DNA of 64,000 nt from assembly GCF_024345835.1 (NCBI RefSeq), contig NZ_JAGQBW010000005.1, positions 1 to 64,000 on the forward strand. Direction: 5' to 3'. Below are positions 19,893-29,696 of the stretch, piece after piece (within the stretch, counting starts at the first letter, position 1; every line of letters starts with the position of its first letter). The stretch comes from Synechococcus sp. HJ21-Hayes. Its GTDB lineage: Bacteria; Cyanobacteriota; Cyanobacteriia; PCC-6307; Cyanobiaceae. The notes under the pieces were generated by a model that worked only from the letters and a program-made list of their open reading frames with translations, was not told the DNA's origin and ran no database searches. The position numbers and the translations under genes are program-made.

Positions 19893-19993
19893 TGGCCTGG
19901 GATGCCGGCTGTAGCCAGAGCATCAATCGAAAAAATCTAGCCGCGGGCTCCCCCTCCCCCGCGAGTCAGCATGCCAAGGCGCCACCGCTTGCC

Positions 19994-21268
19994 ATGAGCC
20001 TCCCCACCAGCGCCTGGGCTGCCGACCAGGTGGCCGCCGCCAGCGCCCGCATTGCTCCCCTGGCGGCGGAGCGAACCGCCGGGGTGAAGCCCCGCCTGGA
20101 TCGCGTGCTCCAGGCCTTCACGGCGGAGCGGCTGGGGGTTCATCACTTCGCCTCGGTGAGTGGCTATGGCCACGGCGATCTGGGGCGTGAGGTGCTTGAT
20201 CGGGTGTTTGCGCGGGTGCTCCAGGCGGAGGCCGCCGCCGTGCGCCTGCAGTTTGTGAGTGGCACCCACGCCATTGCCTCTGCGCTGTTCGGGGTGCTGC
20301 GCCCCGGCGATCGCCTCCTGGCCCTCAGCGGTCGCCCCTACGACACCCTTGAAGAGGTGATCGGTATCCGCGGCAGCGGCCAGGGCTCCCTGGCCGAGTT
20401 CGGCATCGTCTACGACGAGCTGGACCTCTTGGCCGACGGCAGCGTGGATGAGGCCGGCATCGCGGCGGCCCTGGCTGTGCCGACCCGGATGGTGTTGATC
20501 CAGCGCAGCTGTGGCTACAGCTGGCGGCCGTCGCTCACCGTGGAGCAGATCGGCCGGCTGGCGGAGCGGGTGAAGGCCCTCCAGCCCCACTGTCTGGTGT
20601 TCGTGGACAACTGCTACGGCGAGCTGGTGGAGCTGCAGGAGCCCACGGCGGTGGGTGCCGATTTGATGGCCGGTTCCCTGATCAAGAACTTGGGCGGCAC
20701 CATTGCGCCCACCGGCGGCTATGTGGCGGGCCGCCGTGAGCTGGTGGAGCAGGCCTGTTGCCGGCTCACCGCTCCGGGCATCGGCAGTGAGGGGGGCACC
20801 GGTTTTGATCTGCACCGGCTCCTGTTCCAGGGCCTGTTCCTGGCCCCCCAGATGATCACGGAAGCGCTGCTTTGCGCCGAGCTCACCGCAGCTGTGTTTG
20901 ACGGTCTGGGGCTGGCGGTGAACCCCCTGGTGGGTGGCGTGCGTAGCGACGTGATCCAGGCGGTGCGCTTCGGTGCGCCTGAGCCCCTCAAGGCCGTGTG
21001 CCGCGCCTTCCAGGCCTGTTCCCCGGTGGGCTCCTACCTCGATCCGATCCCGGCGCCCATGCCGGGCTACGCCAGCGACCTGGTGATGGCCGGCGGCACC
21101 TTCATTGATGGCAGCACCAGCGAGTTCTCCGCTGATGCCCCCCTGCGTGAGCCCTACGTGCTTTATGCCCAGGGCGGCACCCACCGTGCCCACGCGGAGC
21201 TCGCCCTGGAGCGGGCCCTCGTGGCCCTGGCGGAGGCGGGGCTGCTGCCGGTAGGCCCGACCCCCTGA
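19994..21268 (+). CDS. PLP-dependent methionine gamma-lyase family protein ('aluminum resistance' type)
   Basis: 424-residue fold-type I PLP enzyme of the Met_gamma_lyase (PF06838-type) family. HFASVSGYGHGDLGREVLD near the N-terminus and VSGTHAIASALFG, which binds the cofactor phosphate, are typical. Lys-231 in GSLIKNLGGTIAPTGGYVAGR is the likely Schiff-base lysine. The family is often named after cystathionine beta-lyases involved in aluminum resistance, but the real substrate is uncertain. It lies upstream of gcvH and gcvP on the same strand, so a link to amino-acid catabolism is possible. Confidence 0.85.
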   Translation: MSLPTSAWAADQVAAASARIAPLAAERTAGVKPRLDRVLQAFTAERLGVHHFASVSGYGHGDLGREVLDRVFARVLQAEAAAVRLQFVSGTHAIASALFGVLRPGDRLLALSGRPYDTLEEVIGIRGSGQGSLAEFGIVYDELDLLADGSVDEAGIAAALAVPTRMVLIQRSCGYSWRPSLTVEQIGRLAERVKALQPHCLVFVDNCYGELVELQEPTAVGADLMAGSLIKNLGGTIAPTGGYVAGRRELVEQACCRLTAPGIGSEGGTGFDLHRLLFQGLFLAPQMITEALLCAELTAAVFDGLGLAVNPLVGGVRSDVIQAVRFGAPEPLKAVCRAFQACSPVGSYLDPIPAPMPGYASDLVMAGGTFIDGSTSEFSADAPLREPYVLYAQGGTHRAHAELALERALVALAEAGLLPVGPTP

Positions 21269-21410
21269 GGGTTGGCGCAGCCTCCGGAGTCCTGTCCAGC
21301 CTGTACAAGTTTCAGCAGGGCGATCGGAAGTCTTGCTGTTCCAGCGGCTCTGTTGGCCTGGGAGGCCCCAGGTCCGACAAACTGGGGGCACCTTGCATTC
21401 GGCCTCGCCG

Positions 21411-21800
21411 ATGGCGCTCAGCTACCCCGACGACTGCCGCTACGCCGACAGCCATGAATATGCGCGGCGCGATGGCGAGTTGGTGCGCGTGGGCATCAGT
21501 GCCTTCGCCGTGGATCAACTGGGCGACATCGTGTTCGTGGAGCTGCCGGAGGTGGGCAGCACCCTCACCCAGGGGGCCGGCTTCGGTTCGGTGGAGTCGG
21601 TGAAGGCTGTGGAGGATGTGATCGCCCCCATCAGCGGCACGGTGGAAGCCCGTAATGAAGCGGTGCTGGCCAGCCCGGAAGAGTTGCAGAACGACCCCTA
21701 TGTCGAGGGTTGGCTGTTGTTGGTGCGACCCAGCGATCCCGCCCAGGTGGACGCCCTGATGGATGCCGCCACCTACGGCGCCAAGGTGGACGGCCACTGA
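21411..21800 (+). CDS. gcvH: Glycine cleavage system H protein
   Basis: 129 residues from ATG 21411. The lipoylated lysine is Lys-65 in GSVESVKAVEDV. The protein carries the aminomethyl group between the P, T and L subunits of the glycine cleavage complex, important for photorespiratory glycine. The longer upstream frame (from 21333) is not conserved-looking and was rejected. The 142-nt gap upstream shows no glycine riboswitch features. gcvP follows after 82 nt. Confidence 0.97.
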   Translation: MALSYPDDCRYADSHEYARRDGELVRVGISAFAVDQLGDIVFVELPEVGSTLTQGAGFGSVESVKAVEDVIAPISGTVEARNEAVLASPEELQNDPYVEGWLLLVRPSDPAQVDALMDAATYGAKVDGH

Positions 21801-21882
21801 GGGTCGCCCGAATCCAATCCCCAAACCTCCTCGATCCAGCGAGGCCCTCTTCCTAGGATCCGGCCACGCTTGAAACAGGCCT

Positions 21883-24822
21883 GTGTCCGCAACGGTGCCG
21901 CTGGATGGATTCCTGATGCGGCACATCGGCCCCTCCCCTGGGGAGCAGGCCCGCATGCTTCAGGATCTAGGAGCGCCCGATCTGGATCAGTTTCTGGCGG
22001 AGGTGGTGCCCGCCGGGATCCTGTTGGAGGCTGCCACGGCGACGGCCGGATTGCCGGAGGGCTGCAGTGAGGCCCAGGCTCTGGCTGAGCTCCAGCAGAT
22101 CGCCAGTGCCAACCAGGTGCGCCGCAGCCTGATTGGGCTCGGCTATTACGGCACCGTGACGCCGGCGTTGCTGCAGCGCCATGTGTTCGAGAACCCTGCC
22201 TGGTATACGGCCTACACCCCTTATCAGGCCGAGATCGCCCAGGGGCGCCTCGAGGCGTTGCTCAATTTCCAGACCCTGATCAGCGAGCTCACTGGCCTGC
22301 CGATCGCCAATGCCTCGCTGCTGGATGAGGGCACGGCGGCTGCCGAGGCCATGAGCCTCAGTTTTGGGGCCTGCCGCGATGGCGCAGCCCGCCGCTTTCT
22401 GGTGGATGCCGATGTGTTTCCCCAAACCTGGGCGGTGCTGCAAACCCGGGCCGAGCCCCTCGGCATTGCGCTGGAGCGGGTGGATCCCAGTGCGCTGCTC
22501 GCCCAGGTGGAGGCGGGTGGCCAACCCTTTGCGGGCTGCTTTGGCCTGCTGCTGCAACTGCCTGGGGCCAGCGGTCGCCTCTGGAATCCCGCGGCGTTGA
22601 TCGCCGCCGCCCAAGCGGCCGGTGCCCTGGTCACGGCGGCGGTGGATCCCCTGGCCCAGGTGCTGATGGCGCCTGTAGGGGCCTTGGGCGTAGAGATCGC
22701 CGTGGGCAGCACCCAGCGCTTCGGCATCCCCATGGGGTTCGGCGGACCCCATGCCGCCTTTTTTGCCACCACCGAGGCTCATAAGCGCCAGATTCCCGGG
22801 CGCCTGGTGGGGCAGTCCGTGGATGTGGAGGGCCAACCGGCCTTGCGGCTGGCCCTCCAGACCCGTGAGCAGCACATCCGCCGCGACAAGGCCACCAGCA
22901 ACATCTGCACGGCCCAGGTGCTGCTCGCCGTGATGGCGGGGTTCTACGCCGTGCACCATGGCCCGGAGGGCCTGGCGGCCATTGCCCGGCGCTTGCTGCG
23001 CCTGCGCTCCGCCTTGGCCCTGGGCCTAGAGCTGCTGGGCCTGCCCCCGCGCCGTGAGCCGGGGCTCGACACCCTCAGCCTGGATCTGGCTCCAGCCCAG
23101 CGGGACGCCGTGCTGGAGCGCGCGGAAGCGGCCGGGTTCAACCTGCGCCGTGATCCCGCCGGCTGCGGCATCAGCCTCGATGAGCTCACGGATGGGCCGG
23201 AACTGGATCGCCTGCTAGCGGCCCTGGCGGGGCCCGGGCAGCCCGTGCCCGCTGCGGCCGAGCTGCTGGCGCGGGTGGATCAGGCGCCGCTGGCGGAGCA
23301 GGGCTGGGCTGGCGCTGGCCTCCCCCTGCGCGATGGCCCCTGGCTCACCCAGGAGGTGTTCCACCGCTATCGCAGTGAAACCGAATTGCTGCGCTACATC
23401 CAGCGGCTCGTGTCGCGGGATTTCTCCCTGGTGCACGGGATGATCCCCCTGGGTAGCTGCACCATGAAGCTGAATGCCGCCGCTGAGCTGCTGCCGGTGA
23501 GCTGGCCGGCCTTCGCGGGCCTGCACCCCTTTGCGCCCGAGGCCCAGACCGCCGGCTACCGCCGTCTGCTGAACGATCTCGAGCAGTGGCTGGCGGCGAT
23601 CACCGGGTTTGCCGGTGTGTCCCTGCAGCCCAATGCCGGCTCCCAGGGCGAATATGCCGGCCTGTTGGTGATCCGTGCCTTCCACCGCAGCCGCGGTGAG
23701 GGGCATCGCCAGGTGTGCCTGATTCCCACCAGTGCCCATGGCACTAACCCGGCCAGCGCGGTGATGGCAGGCCTCACGGTGGTCCCCGTGGCCTGCGACG
23801 CCCAGGGCAACATCGATCGTGCCGATCTGGCGGCCAAGGCCGAGGCCCATGCTGATCAGCTGGCGGCCCTGATGGTGACCTATCCCTCCACCCACGGGGT
23901 GTTCGAGGCCGGCATCGAGGAGATTTGTGCCCTCGTGCACCGCCACGGCGGCCAGGTGTACCTCGATGGCGCCAACCTCAACGCCCAGGTGGGTCTGTGC
24001 CAACCCGGCCGCTATGGGGCCGATGTGTGCCACCTCAACCTGCACAAGACCTTCTGCATCCCCCACGGCGGCGGTGGCCCCGGGGTGGGCCCCATTGCTG
24101 TGGCGGAACATCTGGTGCCCTTCCTGCCCGGCCATCCGTTGGCCCCTGGCAGCGGAGCCCAGGCCATCGGCCCGGTGAGTGCCGCCCCCTGGGGGAGTGC
24201 TTCGATCCTGCCGATCAGCTGGATGTACATCCGCATGATGGGTGGGGCCGGCTTACGCCAGGCCAGTGCCGTGGCCTTGCTGGCCGCCAACTGGATCGCC
24301 GAGCGGCTGGAGCCCCATTTCCCGGTGCTCTATCGCGGTGCTAGCGGCCGCGTGGCCCACGAGTGCATCCTCGATCTGCGGCCGCTCAAGCGCAGCTGTG
24401 GCCTGGAGGTGGACGATCTAGCCAAGCGCCTCATGGACTACGGCTTCCATGCCCCCACCGTGAGCTGGCCCGTGGCGGGCACGGTGATGGTGGAGCCCAC
24501 CGAGAGCGAGGCCTTGCCGGAACTGGAGCGTTTCTGCGACGCCATGGTGGCCATCCGGGCGGAGGCGGCCGCGATTGAATCCGGCCGCAGTGACCACCTC
24601 GACAACCCGCTCAAGCGTGCCCCGCACACCTTGGCGGCCCTCACGGCCGACGACTGGTCGCGCGGCTACAGCCGCCAGCAGGCGGCATTCCCCGCCGGCC
24701 CGCAGCAGCAGGCCCAGAAGGTGTGGCCCGCCGTGGCCCGGATCGACAACGCCTTTGGCGATCGCCATCTGGTGTGCACCTGCCCATCGGTGCAGGAGTT
24801 GGCGGGCGTCACGGCGGCCTGA
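21883..24822 (+). CDS. gcvP: Glycine dehydrogenase (decarboxylating), P protein
   Basis: 979-residue single-chain P protein, the PLP enzyme that decarboxylates glycine and loads the H protein. It starts with GTG 21883, and the expected N-terminus [17 protein letters not shown] follows. The PLP lysine is in [18 protein letters not shown] (about residue 721), after the glycine-rich and [10 protein letters not shown] segments. Full length for the family. It is adjacent to gcvH. gcvT is not in the window. Confidence 0.97.
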   Translation: MSATVPLDGFLMRHIGPSPGEQARMLQDLGAPDLDQFLAEVVPAGILLEAATATAGLPEGCSEAQALAELQQIASANQVRRSLIGLGYYGTVTPALLQRHVFENPAWYTAYTPYQAEIAQGRLEALLNFQTLISELTGLPIANASLLDEGTAAAEAMSLSFGACRDGAARRFLVDADVFPQTWAVLQTRAEPLGIALERVDPSALLAQVEAGGQPFAGCFGLLLQLPGASGRLWNPAALIAAAQAAGALVTAAVDPLAQVLMAPVGALGVEIAVGSTQRFGIPMGFGGPHAAFFATTEAHKRQIPGRLVGQSVDVEGQPALRLALQTREQHIRRDKATSNICTAQVLLAVMAGFYAVHHGPEGLAAIARRLLRLRSALALGLELLGLPPRREPGLDTLSLDLAPAQRDAVLERAEAAGFNLRRDPAGCGISLDELTDGPELDRLLAALAGPGQPVPAAAELLARVDQAPLAEQGWAGAGLPLRDGPWLTQEVFHRYRSETELLRYIQRLVSRDFSLVHGMIPLGSCTMKLNAAAELLPVSWPAFAGLHPFAPEAQTAGYRRLLNDLEQWLAAITGFAGVSLQPNAGSQGEYAGLLVIRAFHRSRGEGHRQVCLIPTSAHGTNPASAVMAGLTVVPVACDAQGNIDRADLAAKAEAHADQLAALMVTYPSTHGVFEAGIEEICALVHRHGGQVYLDGANLNAQVGLCQPGRYGADVCHLNLHKTFCIPHGGGGPGVGPIAVAEHLVPFLPGHPLAPGSGAQAIGPVSAAPWGSASILPISWMYIRMMGGAGLRQASAVALLAANWIAERLEPHFPVLYRGASGRVAHECILDLRPLKRSCGLEVDDLAKRLMDYGFHAPTVSWPVAGTVMVEPTESEALPELERFCDAMVAIRAEAAAIESGRSDHLDNPLKRAPHTLAALTADDWSRGYSRQQAAFPAGPQQQAQKVWPAVARIDNAFGDRHLVCTCPSVQELAGVTAA

Positions 24823-24935
24823 GCCGGCTAGATTCTCTTGTGAAAGGGAAATTTCCGAATTTCTTTCTGCCGTTGCTCTTGCTTTTCCCCCAGGATCTGC
24901 TCCAACTGCAGGCATCGCCGCGCCTCTGGGGCTCC

Positions 24936-25202
24936 ATGAACGACGACAACGCTCCATCCGCGGCTCTCTTCCCCGTCTCCTCGCCCAGCTGTGACGTGAA
25001 GCTGCCTGGGATCGCTGGTTCCCTGTCCCACTCCTCTGCCAGCGGTCAGACCCTGCGGGTGGATGGAACCAACGTGGTGCGCGTTCCCTTTGGCGTGCGT
25101 CAGCCCCGCCGCGCCCGTCCAGCCCGCCCGGAGCGTTGGGCCACCGTGGTATTGCCCTTCCAGTTGGGTGGTTCTACGCCCCCGCCCCCTCAGGCGGCCT
25201 GA
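24936..25202 (+). CDS. Small hypothetical protein, basic and Pro-rich (88 aa)
   Basis: 88 residues from ATG 24936 (MNDDNAPSAALFPVSS), preceded by TGGGG. The middle segment LRVDGTNVVRVPFGVRQPRRARPARPERWATVVLPFQLGG is the only part that looks constrained, and the end is proline-rich. No family recognised. A ten-base perfect palindrome GGAAATTTCC lies upstream at 24847-24856. It overlaps the convergent 63-aa gene by 13 nt. Confidence 0.5.
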   Translation: MNDDNAPSAALFPVSSPSCDVKLPGIAGSLSHSSASGQTLRVDGTNVVRVPFGVRQPRRARPARPERWATVVLPFQLGGSTPPPPQAA

Positions 25203-25381
25203 TTCAGGCGCCAGTCCACGAGGGCTTTCACATCGTCGATGGAACTGGCCGGAGCCCTGAAGGGCAGCTGCTCCATGGGGCTCCGTTCGGGCCGTACCAG
25301 CCAGGAGAGGTCGCTCTGGGGAATCAGCACAAAGCCCCGGTAGCGCACCACCCAGCGTTGTGTGTCCAGGGCCGTTGCCAT
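25190..25381 (-). CDS. Small conserved-looking cyanobacterial protein (63 aa)
   Basis: 63 residues: MATALDTQRWVVRYRGFVLIP, then SDLSWLVRPERSP and SSIDDVKALVDWRLNQ. The balanced composition, alternating strand pattern and final amphipathic helix look like a genuine small alpha/beta protein. I recall similar short proteins in picocyanobacteria but cannot name a family. ATG 25381. The 226 nt between it and flv1 hold no gene that I can support; they contain a small hairpin GACAC-tctc-GTGTC near 25547. Confidence 0.6.
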   Translation of the reverse strand: MATALDTQRWVVRYRGFVLIPQSDLSWLVRPERSPMEQLPFRAPASSIDDVKALVDWRLNQAA

Positions 25382-25607
25382 GGCTGAGCGTTAGATCGGA
25401 GCGGTGGCATTTCAACCTCTGATTTGGGGCGTGCTCCCAGAATTTCGTTTGTCTTTAGGTTACTTGCAACGTCCCGTAAGTGTCGCTGAAGACGCCGTTG
25501 AAATCTCTGGCCAGAACTGGGATCCTGCTGAATCTGCCGAGGTGCGTGACACTCTCGTGTCGGTTGTGCTGGATACAGTGCGCGGTGCGGAACTGTGTAG
25601 CCCAGAA

Positions 25608-27452
25608 TTAGTAATTGGCTCCGCTGCGGCGCTGATGCACGGCGGTGGTGGAGCTGGCATCCAGGAGGGCACCGCTGCTGGCCTCGGCATAGATCAGCCA
25701 GTGGTCGCCGCATTCCATGCGCTGCTTCACGCGGCAGTCGAGCCAGGCCAGGGCCTGCGGCAGCACGGGCTGCCCGGCGGGGCTGGCCTCGAGTTCCAGG
25801 CCGGCAAAGCGGTCGGCGCCGGGGGCGAAGGGCTGCAGGAACTGTTTCATGGGCCCGGTTTCCCGGCCCTCAGCCAGCACGTTGAGGGCAAACCCATCGC
25901 CCACATGCAGCAGCGCTTCCACGGCCCGGTCCCTGGCCACGGCCACCGTGATGCCGGGCGGGCTGAAGCTGGCCTGACTCACCCAGCTGGCCACCATGGC
26001 GCCACTCAGGCGCGCGGCTCCCTCGCCCTTCACGGTGGTGAGCACGCATAGGGAACCCACCACCCGGCCTAGGGCCAGAACGGCTGGATTGCTGCGGCTC
26101 TCGCTCAGGCCACCGCCGGAGCTGGCCCGCCGCTGGGCTTTGCGCTGATCGTTCAGCAGGCTGCGTCCGAGGGCCGTGCCGGTTTCCTCGCAGGCTTTGA
26201 GGGTGGCGGCATCGGGGCTGAACTTCACCTTGATGGGTTCAAAGGCGAAGCGGAAGCCGCCATCCCGCAACTTGCTCTCAAGCAGGTCGAGGGCTTCCCC
26301 GCTCCAGCCGAAGCTGCCGAAGACCCCCACGGGTTTGGACCGGTCGCCCTCGGCCAGCAGGGTGCCGAGGGCCGACACGATCGGCGTGGGGGCATGGCCC
26401 CCCAGGGTGGGGGATCCAATCAGCACGGCATCGCACTGGCGGATCGCTTCCAGAAGCTTCTCGGCGGGAGTGAATTCGCAGTTGATGCTCTCCACCCGCA
26501 CACCGGTGCGCGCCACCCCCTGGGCCAGGGCATCGGCGATGGCGGCCGTGTTGCCATAGGCGCTGGCAAAGAGCAGCGCCACCGACAGCTTGGACCGCTC
26601 CTGAGTTGAGCCCCAGCGGCGATAGTCCACCAGCAGGCTGCGCCAGCTCTCGGCGATGGCCGGTCCATGGCCGGGGGCAATGGTGCGGATGGGCAGTTCG
26701 TCCACGCGGTTCAGCACCGCCTCCACCTGGCGCACCATCGGTGCCATCAGGCAGTCGTAGAAGTAGCGGCGGTCTTCCTCCGTGCTGCTGCGGTTGGCCT
26801 CGGCGAAGGCCTCCGTGCACAGGTGGGCGGCGAAGAATTTGCCGCTCATCAGCAGGCCTGTCTTCTGTTCGAAGGCGATCAGTCCGCCGGGCCAGCGGGG
26901 GGTTGGGGTGGAGATCAGGGTGATGGCATAGCCGTCCGCGAGGGCGCGGCTGGCCTCCTGCTTCACCACGTCAATGCCGGGCAGGGGCGGAATCGCCTCC
27001 TCGCTGGTGGCGGTCGTTCCGGGGGGTGAGGGCCTGCGCTGGTCCCACAGCTCCGTGAGCAGCTTGGCCCCGGCGTTGGAGGCCACCAGCATCAGGTGTG
27101 GCCACTGAGCGGCCAGGCGCCGCAGCAGGCTCACCCGGTTGGGGTTCACGTGACCCACCACCACCTTCAGGGCCGCCTCGGCGGGCACCAACCCGGCCAA
27201 CTGCTCCAGGAACGGCGCGGCGAAGGATTCTCCCGGTGGATGCACCAACACCGGCGGCACCGGCTGGCCAGCCGTGGTGGTGCCGGCGCTGAACAGAAAG
27301 CTGTTGGCGCTCGTGCCCCGTTCGAGGCCATACTCCACTTCAAAGCGGAGCCGATTCGGACTGAGCCCCCGCAGGCAGAACAGGCCGGGCTCGATGGCCA
27401 GCTCAATCACCCGGCGGCTGGCTGCGGCAGGGTTGGCGGTGTCGAAGACCAT
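25608..27452 (-). CDS. Flavodiiron protein, Flv1-like with degenerate metal site
   Basis: 614 residues: beta-lactamase-like domain, flavodoxin domain (LFASAYGNTAAIADALAQGV), and the C-terminal flavin-reductase-like domain that is unique to photosynthetic flavodiiron proteins (AMVASWVSQASFSPPGITVAVARDRA). The canonical H-x-E-x-D-H di-iron ligands are replaced in VVGHVNPNRVSLL (Asn, Asn, Arg), as in Flv1/Flv4-type subunits. It should pair with the adjacent canonical subunit to reduce O2 after photosystem I without releasing ROS. Its ATG overlaps the upstream stop by one base (TGATG). Confidence 0.9.
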   Translation of the reverse strand: MVFDTANPAAASRRVIELAIEPGLFCLRGLSPNRLRFEVEYGLERGTSANSFLFSAGTTTAGQPVPPVLVHPPGESFAAPFLEQLAGLVPAEAALKVVVGHVNPNRVSLLRRLAAQWPHLMLVASNAGAKLLTELWDQRRPSPPGTTATSEEAIPPLPGIDVVKQEASRALADGYAITLISTPTPRWPGGLIAFEQKTGLLMSGKFFAAHLCTEAFAEANRSSTEEDRRYFYDCLMAPMVRQVEAVLNRVDELPIRTIAPGHGPAIAESWRSLLVDYRRWGSTQERSKLSVALLFASAYGNTAAIADALAQGVARTGVRVESINCEFTPAEKLLEAIRQCDAVLIGSPTLGGHAPTPIVSALGTLLAEGDRSKPVGVFGSFGWSGEALDLLESKLRDGGFRFAFEPIKVKFSPDAATLKACEETGTALGRSLLNDQRKAQRRASSGGGLSESRSNPAVLALGRVVGSLCVLTTVKGEGAARLSGAMVASWVSQASFSPPGITVAVARDRAVEALLHVGDGFALNVLAEGRETGPMKQFLQPFAPGADRFAGLELEASPAGQPVLPQALAWLDCRVKQRMECGDHWLIYAEASSGALLDASSTTAVHQRRSGANY

Positions 27453-29194
27453 CAGTAGTGGTTGCCGACTTTGCGGTGGTGCACGGCGGTAGAGGCCTCC
27501 ATGTCGGAGACATTGCCCTCTTCCACTTCGGCGTAGATGATCCAGTGGTCGGGCCCCTCCATCCGCTGGGATACGCGACAGCCCAGGTAGGCGAGGGCAT
27601 CTCCCAGCACCGGCCCACCGGTGGCGACGCCCTCCAGGGTGTTGATGCCGGCGAAGCGGTTGGCGCCGGGGGGGAAGCGCTTGAGGAAATGGCGCAGGAG
27701 CTGCTGGTGGTTGTCCTCCCGCAGGATGTTGAGCACGAAGCGGTCGCCCACCTGCATCAGGGCCTCGATGGCCCGGTCCTTGGCCACGGCCACGGTGAGT
27801 CCCGGGGGGGCGAAGCTGGCCTGGCTCACCCAGCTGGCCACCATGGCGGAGGCGCGCTCCTCCTGCCGGGCTGTCACCACGTAGAGCCCGCCGCTGAGGC
27901 GGCCCAGGGCCTTGTCGAGGTCGCCATCCAGCGACTTCATCGCCGCGATGGTCTTCTCCCGCGTGAGCAGTTGGCCCAGGTCGGTGCCGGCCTCCTCGCA
28001 GCGCTGGTAGTCGTTGCCGTCAGGCACCTGGCGAATACGCAGCGGTTCGAAGGCCTCCTTCTGGCCGAGGCTGCGCAGCTGGGTGGCCACGGTGTCGATG
28101 GGTTCGTCGTTGCCGCCGTAGGCGTCGTAGGTGGCCACCCATTGCTTGGGCTCCAGGGCCGCCAGCAGGGTGCCGATCGAACTCTGCAGTTCGGCATCGG
28201 CGTTGGCGGGCCAGGTGGGCACTACCACGGCGCTGGCCTCGCCGATCAGGGCACTGAGCTCCTGGGCATCAGTGGCCCGCAGGTCCACCAGCTGCACCTG
28301 GGCTTCGGCCTTGCCGATGCCGCGGGCGATGGCCTGGCTGAGGCGATCGCAGAAGCCGTACTGACTCACGTAGCAAACAGCCGCATAGGCCTCGCCCTTG
28401 CTGCGGCCGGTGCTCCAGTCGCGGTAGTCGGAGAGCCACAGGCCCAGGTGCTCCCGTAGCAGCGGGCCATGGCCCACGGCCACCGTTTGGATGGCCGGAA
28501 GGGCATCCATGCGTTTCATGGCCTGCAGCACGCTGCGGGCGTTGGGGCCCATCAGGCAGTCGTAATAAAAACGGAAATCCGGCGCGATGGCGCCTGGATC
28601 CACATCGAACACCTCATCGGAGCAGTAGTGCAGGCCGAAGGCATCGCAGGTGTAGAGGATGCCGGTGCCGTGGTCGTAGGAAAAGATCGTGTCTGGCCAG
28701 TGCAGATTCGGAGCACTGAGGAACTCGAAGCGGTGCGGCACCCCGCTCTCGGGGTTGGTGCCCAGATCCAGCTCCTCGCCGCTTTTCACGGCCCGACTTT
28801 TGAACGGCCGGTGCACCTGGCTCTCCAGGAACTGGATGGCCACCTTGGAGCCCACAATCTCGATCTCGGGGTGGAGATCGATCAGGTGGCCGATCAGCCC
28901 CGAGTGATCCGGCTCGGTGTGGCTCACGATCAGGTGATCGATCGCCCTGGGATCGATCTGCTCTTGGAGCAGCGGCAGCCAGGTGCCCTCGAACTTGAGA
29001 TGGCTGGTGTCGATCAGGGCGGTCCGCTCCCCCCGCACCAGAAAACTGTTGTAGGTGGTGCCGTTGCGCAGGCCGAACTCAATGTCGAAGCGGCTGCGGT
29101 CCCAGTCGAGTGAGCGGATCGTGGTGGTGTCGGGGCCAATGGCCTCACACTGGAGGCTCAGCCGTGGGGTCGTGGCGGTTGCAGCGGCGGCCAT
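27452..29194 (-). CDS. Flavodiiron protein, Flv3-like with canonical metal site
   Basis: 580 residues with the full di-iron ligand set: H-x-E-x-D-H in SHTEPDHSGLIGH, then LHWPDTIF, YTCDAFGLH and VGHGPLLREH. A flavodoxin domain (CYVSQYGFCDRLSQAIARGI) and C-terminal flavin reductase domain follow. With its partner it catalyses Mehler-like O2 photoreduction using NADPH or ferredoxin electrons. ATG 29194. It overlaps the next gene by one base, so the pair is translationally coupled. Assignment to Flv1/3 rather than Flv2/4 is inferred from the lack of a Flv2/4 neighbour protein. Confidence 0.92.
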   Translation of the reverse strand: MAAAATATTPRLSLQCEAIGPDTTTIRSLDWDRSRFDIEFGLRNGTTYNSFLVRGERTALIDTSHLKFEGTWLPLLQEQIDPRAIDHLIVSHTEPDHSGLIGHLIDLHPEIEIVGSKVAIQFLESQVHRPFKSRAVKSGEELDLGTNPESGVPHRFEFLSAPNLHWPDTIFSYDHGTGILYTCDAFGLHYCSDEVFDVDPGAIAPDFRFYYDCLMGPNARSVLQAMKRMDALPAIQTVAVGHGPLLREHLGLWLSDYRDWSTGRSKGEAYAAVCYVSQYGFCDRLSQAIARGIGKAEAQVQLVDLRATDAQELSALIGEASAVVVPTWPANADAELQSSIGTLLAALEPKQWVATYDAYGGNDEPIDTVATQLRSLGQKEAFEPLRIRQVPDGNDYQRCEEAGTDLGQLLTREKTIAAMKSLDGDLDKALGRLSGGLYVVTARQEERASAMVASWVSQASFAPPGLTVAVAKDRAIEALMQVGDRFVLNILREDNHQQLLRHFLKRFPPGANRFAGINTLEGVATGGPVLGDALAYLGCRVSQRMEGPDHWIIYAEVEEGNVSDMEASTAVHHRKVGNHY

Positions 29195-29224
29195 GGATCC
29201 CCGTGGATGCTCATCAACTTTAGG

Positions 29225-29250
29225 AAAAAGCCCCGGCCGTCAGGCCGGGG
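29225..29250 (-). terminator. Rho-independent terminator after hsp20
   Basis: Minus strand: stem CCCCGGCC / GGCCGGGG with TGAC loop (29231-29250), then CTTTTT (29225-29229). It lies between the end of the small heat-shock gene and the start of the flavodiiron pair on the same strand, so the two are separate transcripts. Confidence 0.92.
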
Positions 29251-29303
29251 CAGGGTCCCGTGGTCTCGATTGGTGTGATCTGGAGTTCGCTGATGGCGCT
29301 GGC

Positions 29304-29696
29304 TCAGCCCTCCACCGTCACGTTCACGCTGGTCATGGTCTGGGCTTTGGGGGCCTGAACCGTGAGCAGTCCGTCGTGGTAGCGAGCCTTGAGGCCCTCG
29401 CGGGCAATGCCGGAGGGGAAGCGGAAGCTGCGGCTCCAGGTGCCGTAGCGGAACTCGCTCAGCAGAGGGCCGGGGGCATCGGCTTCGTCGCTGGATTGCC
29501 GCACGGCGCTGATCACCAGGGTGCGGTCGGTGGCTTTCACTTCGATGGAGTCTTTGGCAACGCCGGGCAACTCCAGGCTGATGGTAAAGCCCGTGTCCGT
29601 TTCATGCACTTCAGCGGCGGGAACGCGCTCGGCCTGTTGCACTTGTTGCTCGAGGCGCTCGAACAGATCGAAGGGGGATTGGCGCAGGGTGAGCAT
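29304..29696 (-). CDS. Small heat shock protein, Hsp20/alpha-crystallin family
   Basis: 130 residues from ATG 29696 (MLTLRQSPFDLFERLEQQV). The alpha-crystallin domain runs from AAEVHETDTGFTISLELPGV to the conserved GLLTVQAPKA strand. ATP-independent holdase that binds unfolding proteins. The frame continues upstream to 29807, but that 37-residue leader is Pro/Gly-rich and lacks the N-terminal helix, so it was rejected. GGAG lies about 10 nt before the ATG. A hairpin upstream could shield the 5' leader, but a thermometer is speculative. Confidence 0.93.
   Translation of the reverse strand: MLTLRQSPFDLFERLEQQVQQAERVPAAEVHETDTGFTISLELPGVAKDSIEVKATDRTLVISAVRQSSDEADAPGPLLSEFRYGTWSRSFRFPSGIAREGLKARYHDGLLTVQAPKAQTMTSVNVTVEG

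Noticed and set aside
21269-21410. Glycine riboswitch upstream of gcvH
   Set aside because: The conserved glycine-aptamer core segments are not visible in the 142-nt gap.
20307-24765. HIP1 octamers (GCGATCGC at 20307-20314 and 24758-24765)
   Set aside because: Only a few copies were noticed by eye, not the high density of HIP1-rich cyanobacteria; not treated as a repeat family.
25404-26051. Plus-strand frame over the flv1 3' region and intergenic gap
   Set aside because: Most of it is antisense to flv1; the intergenic 70 codons show no motif or RBS.
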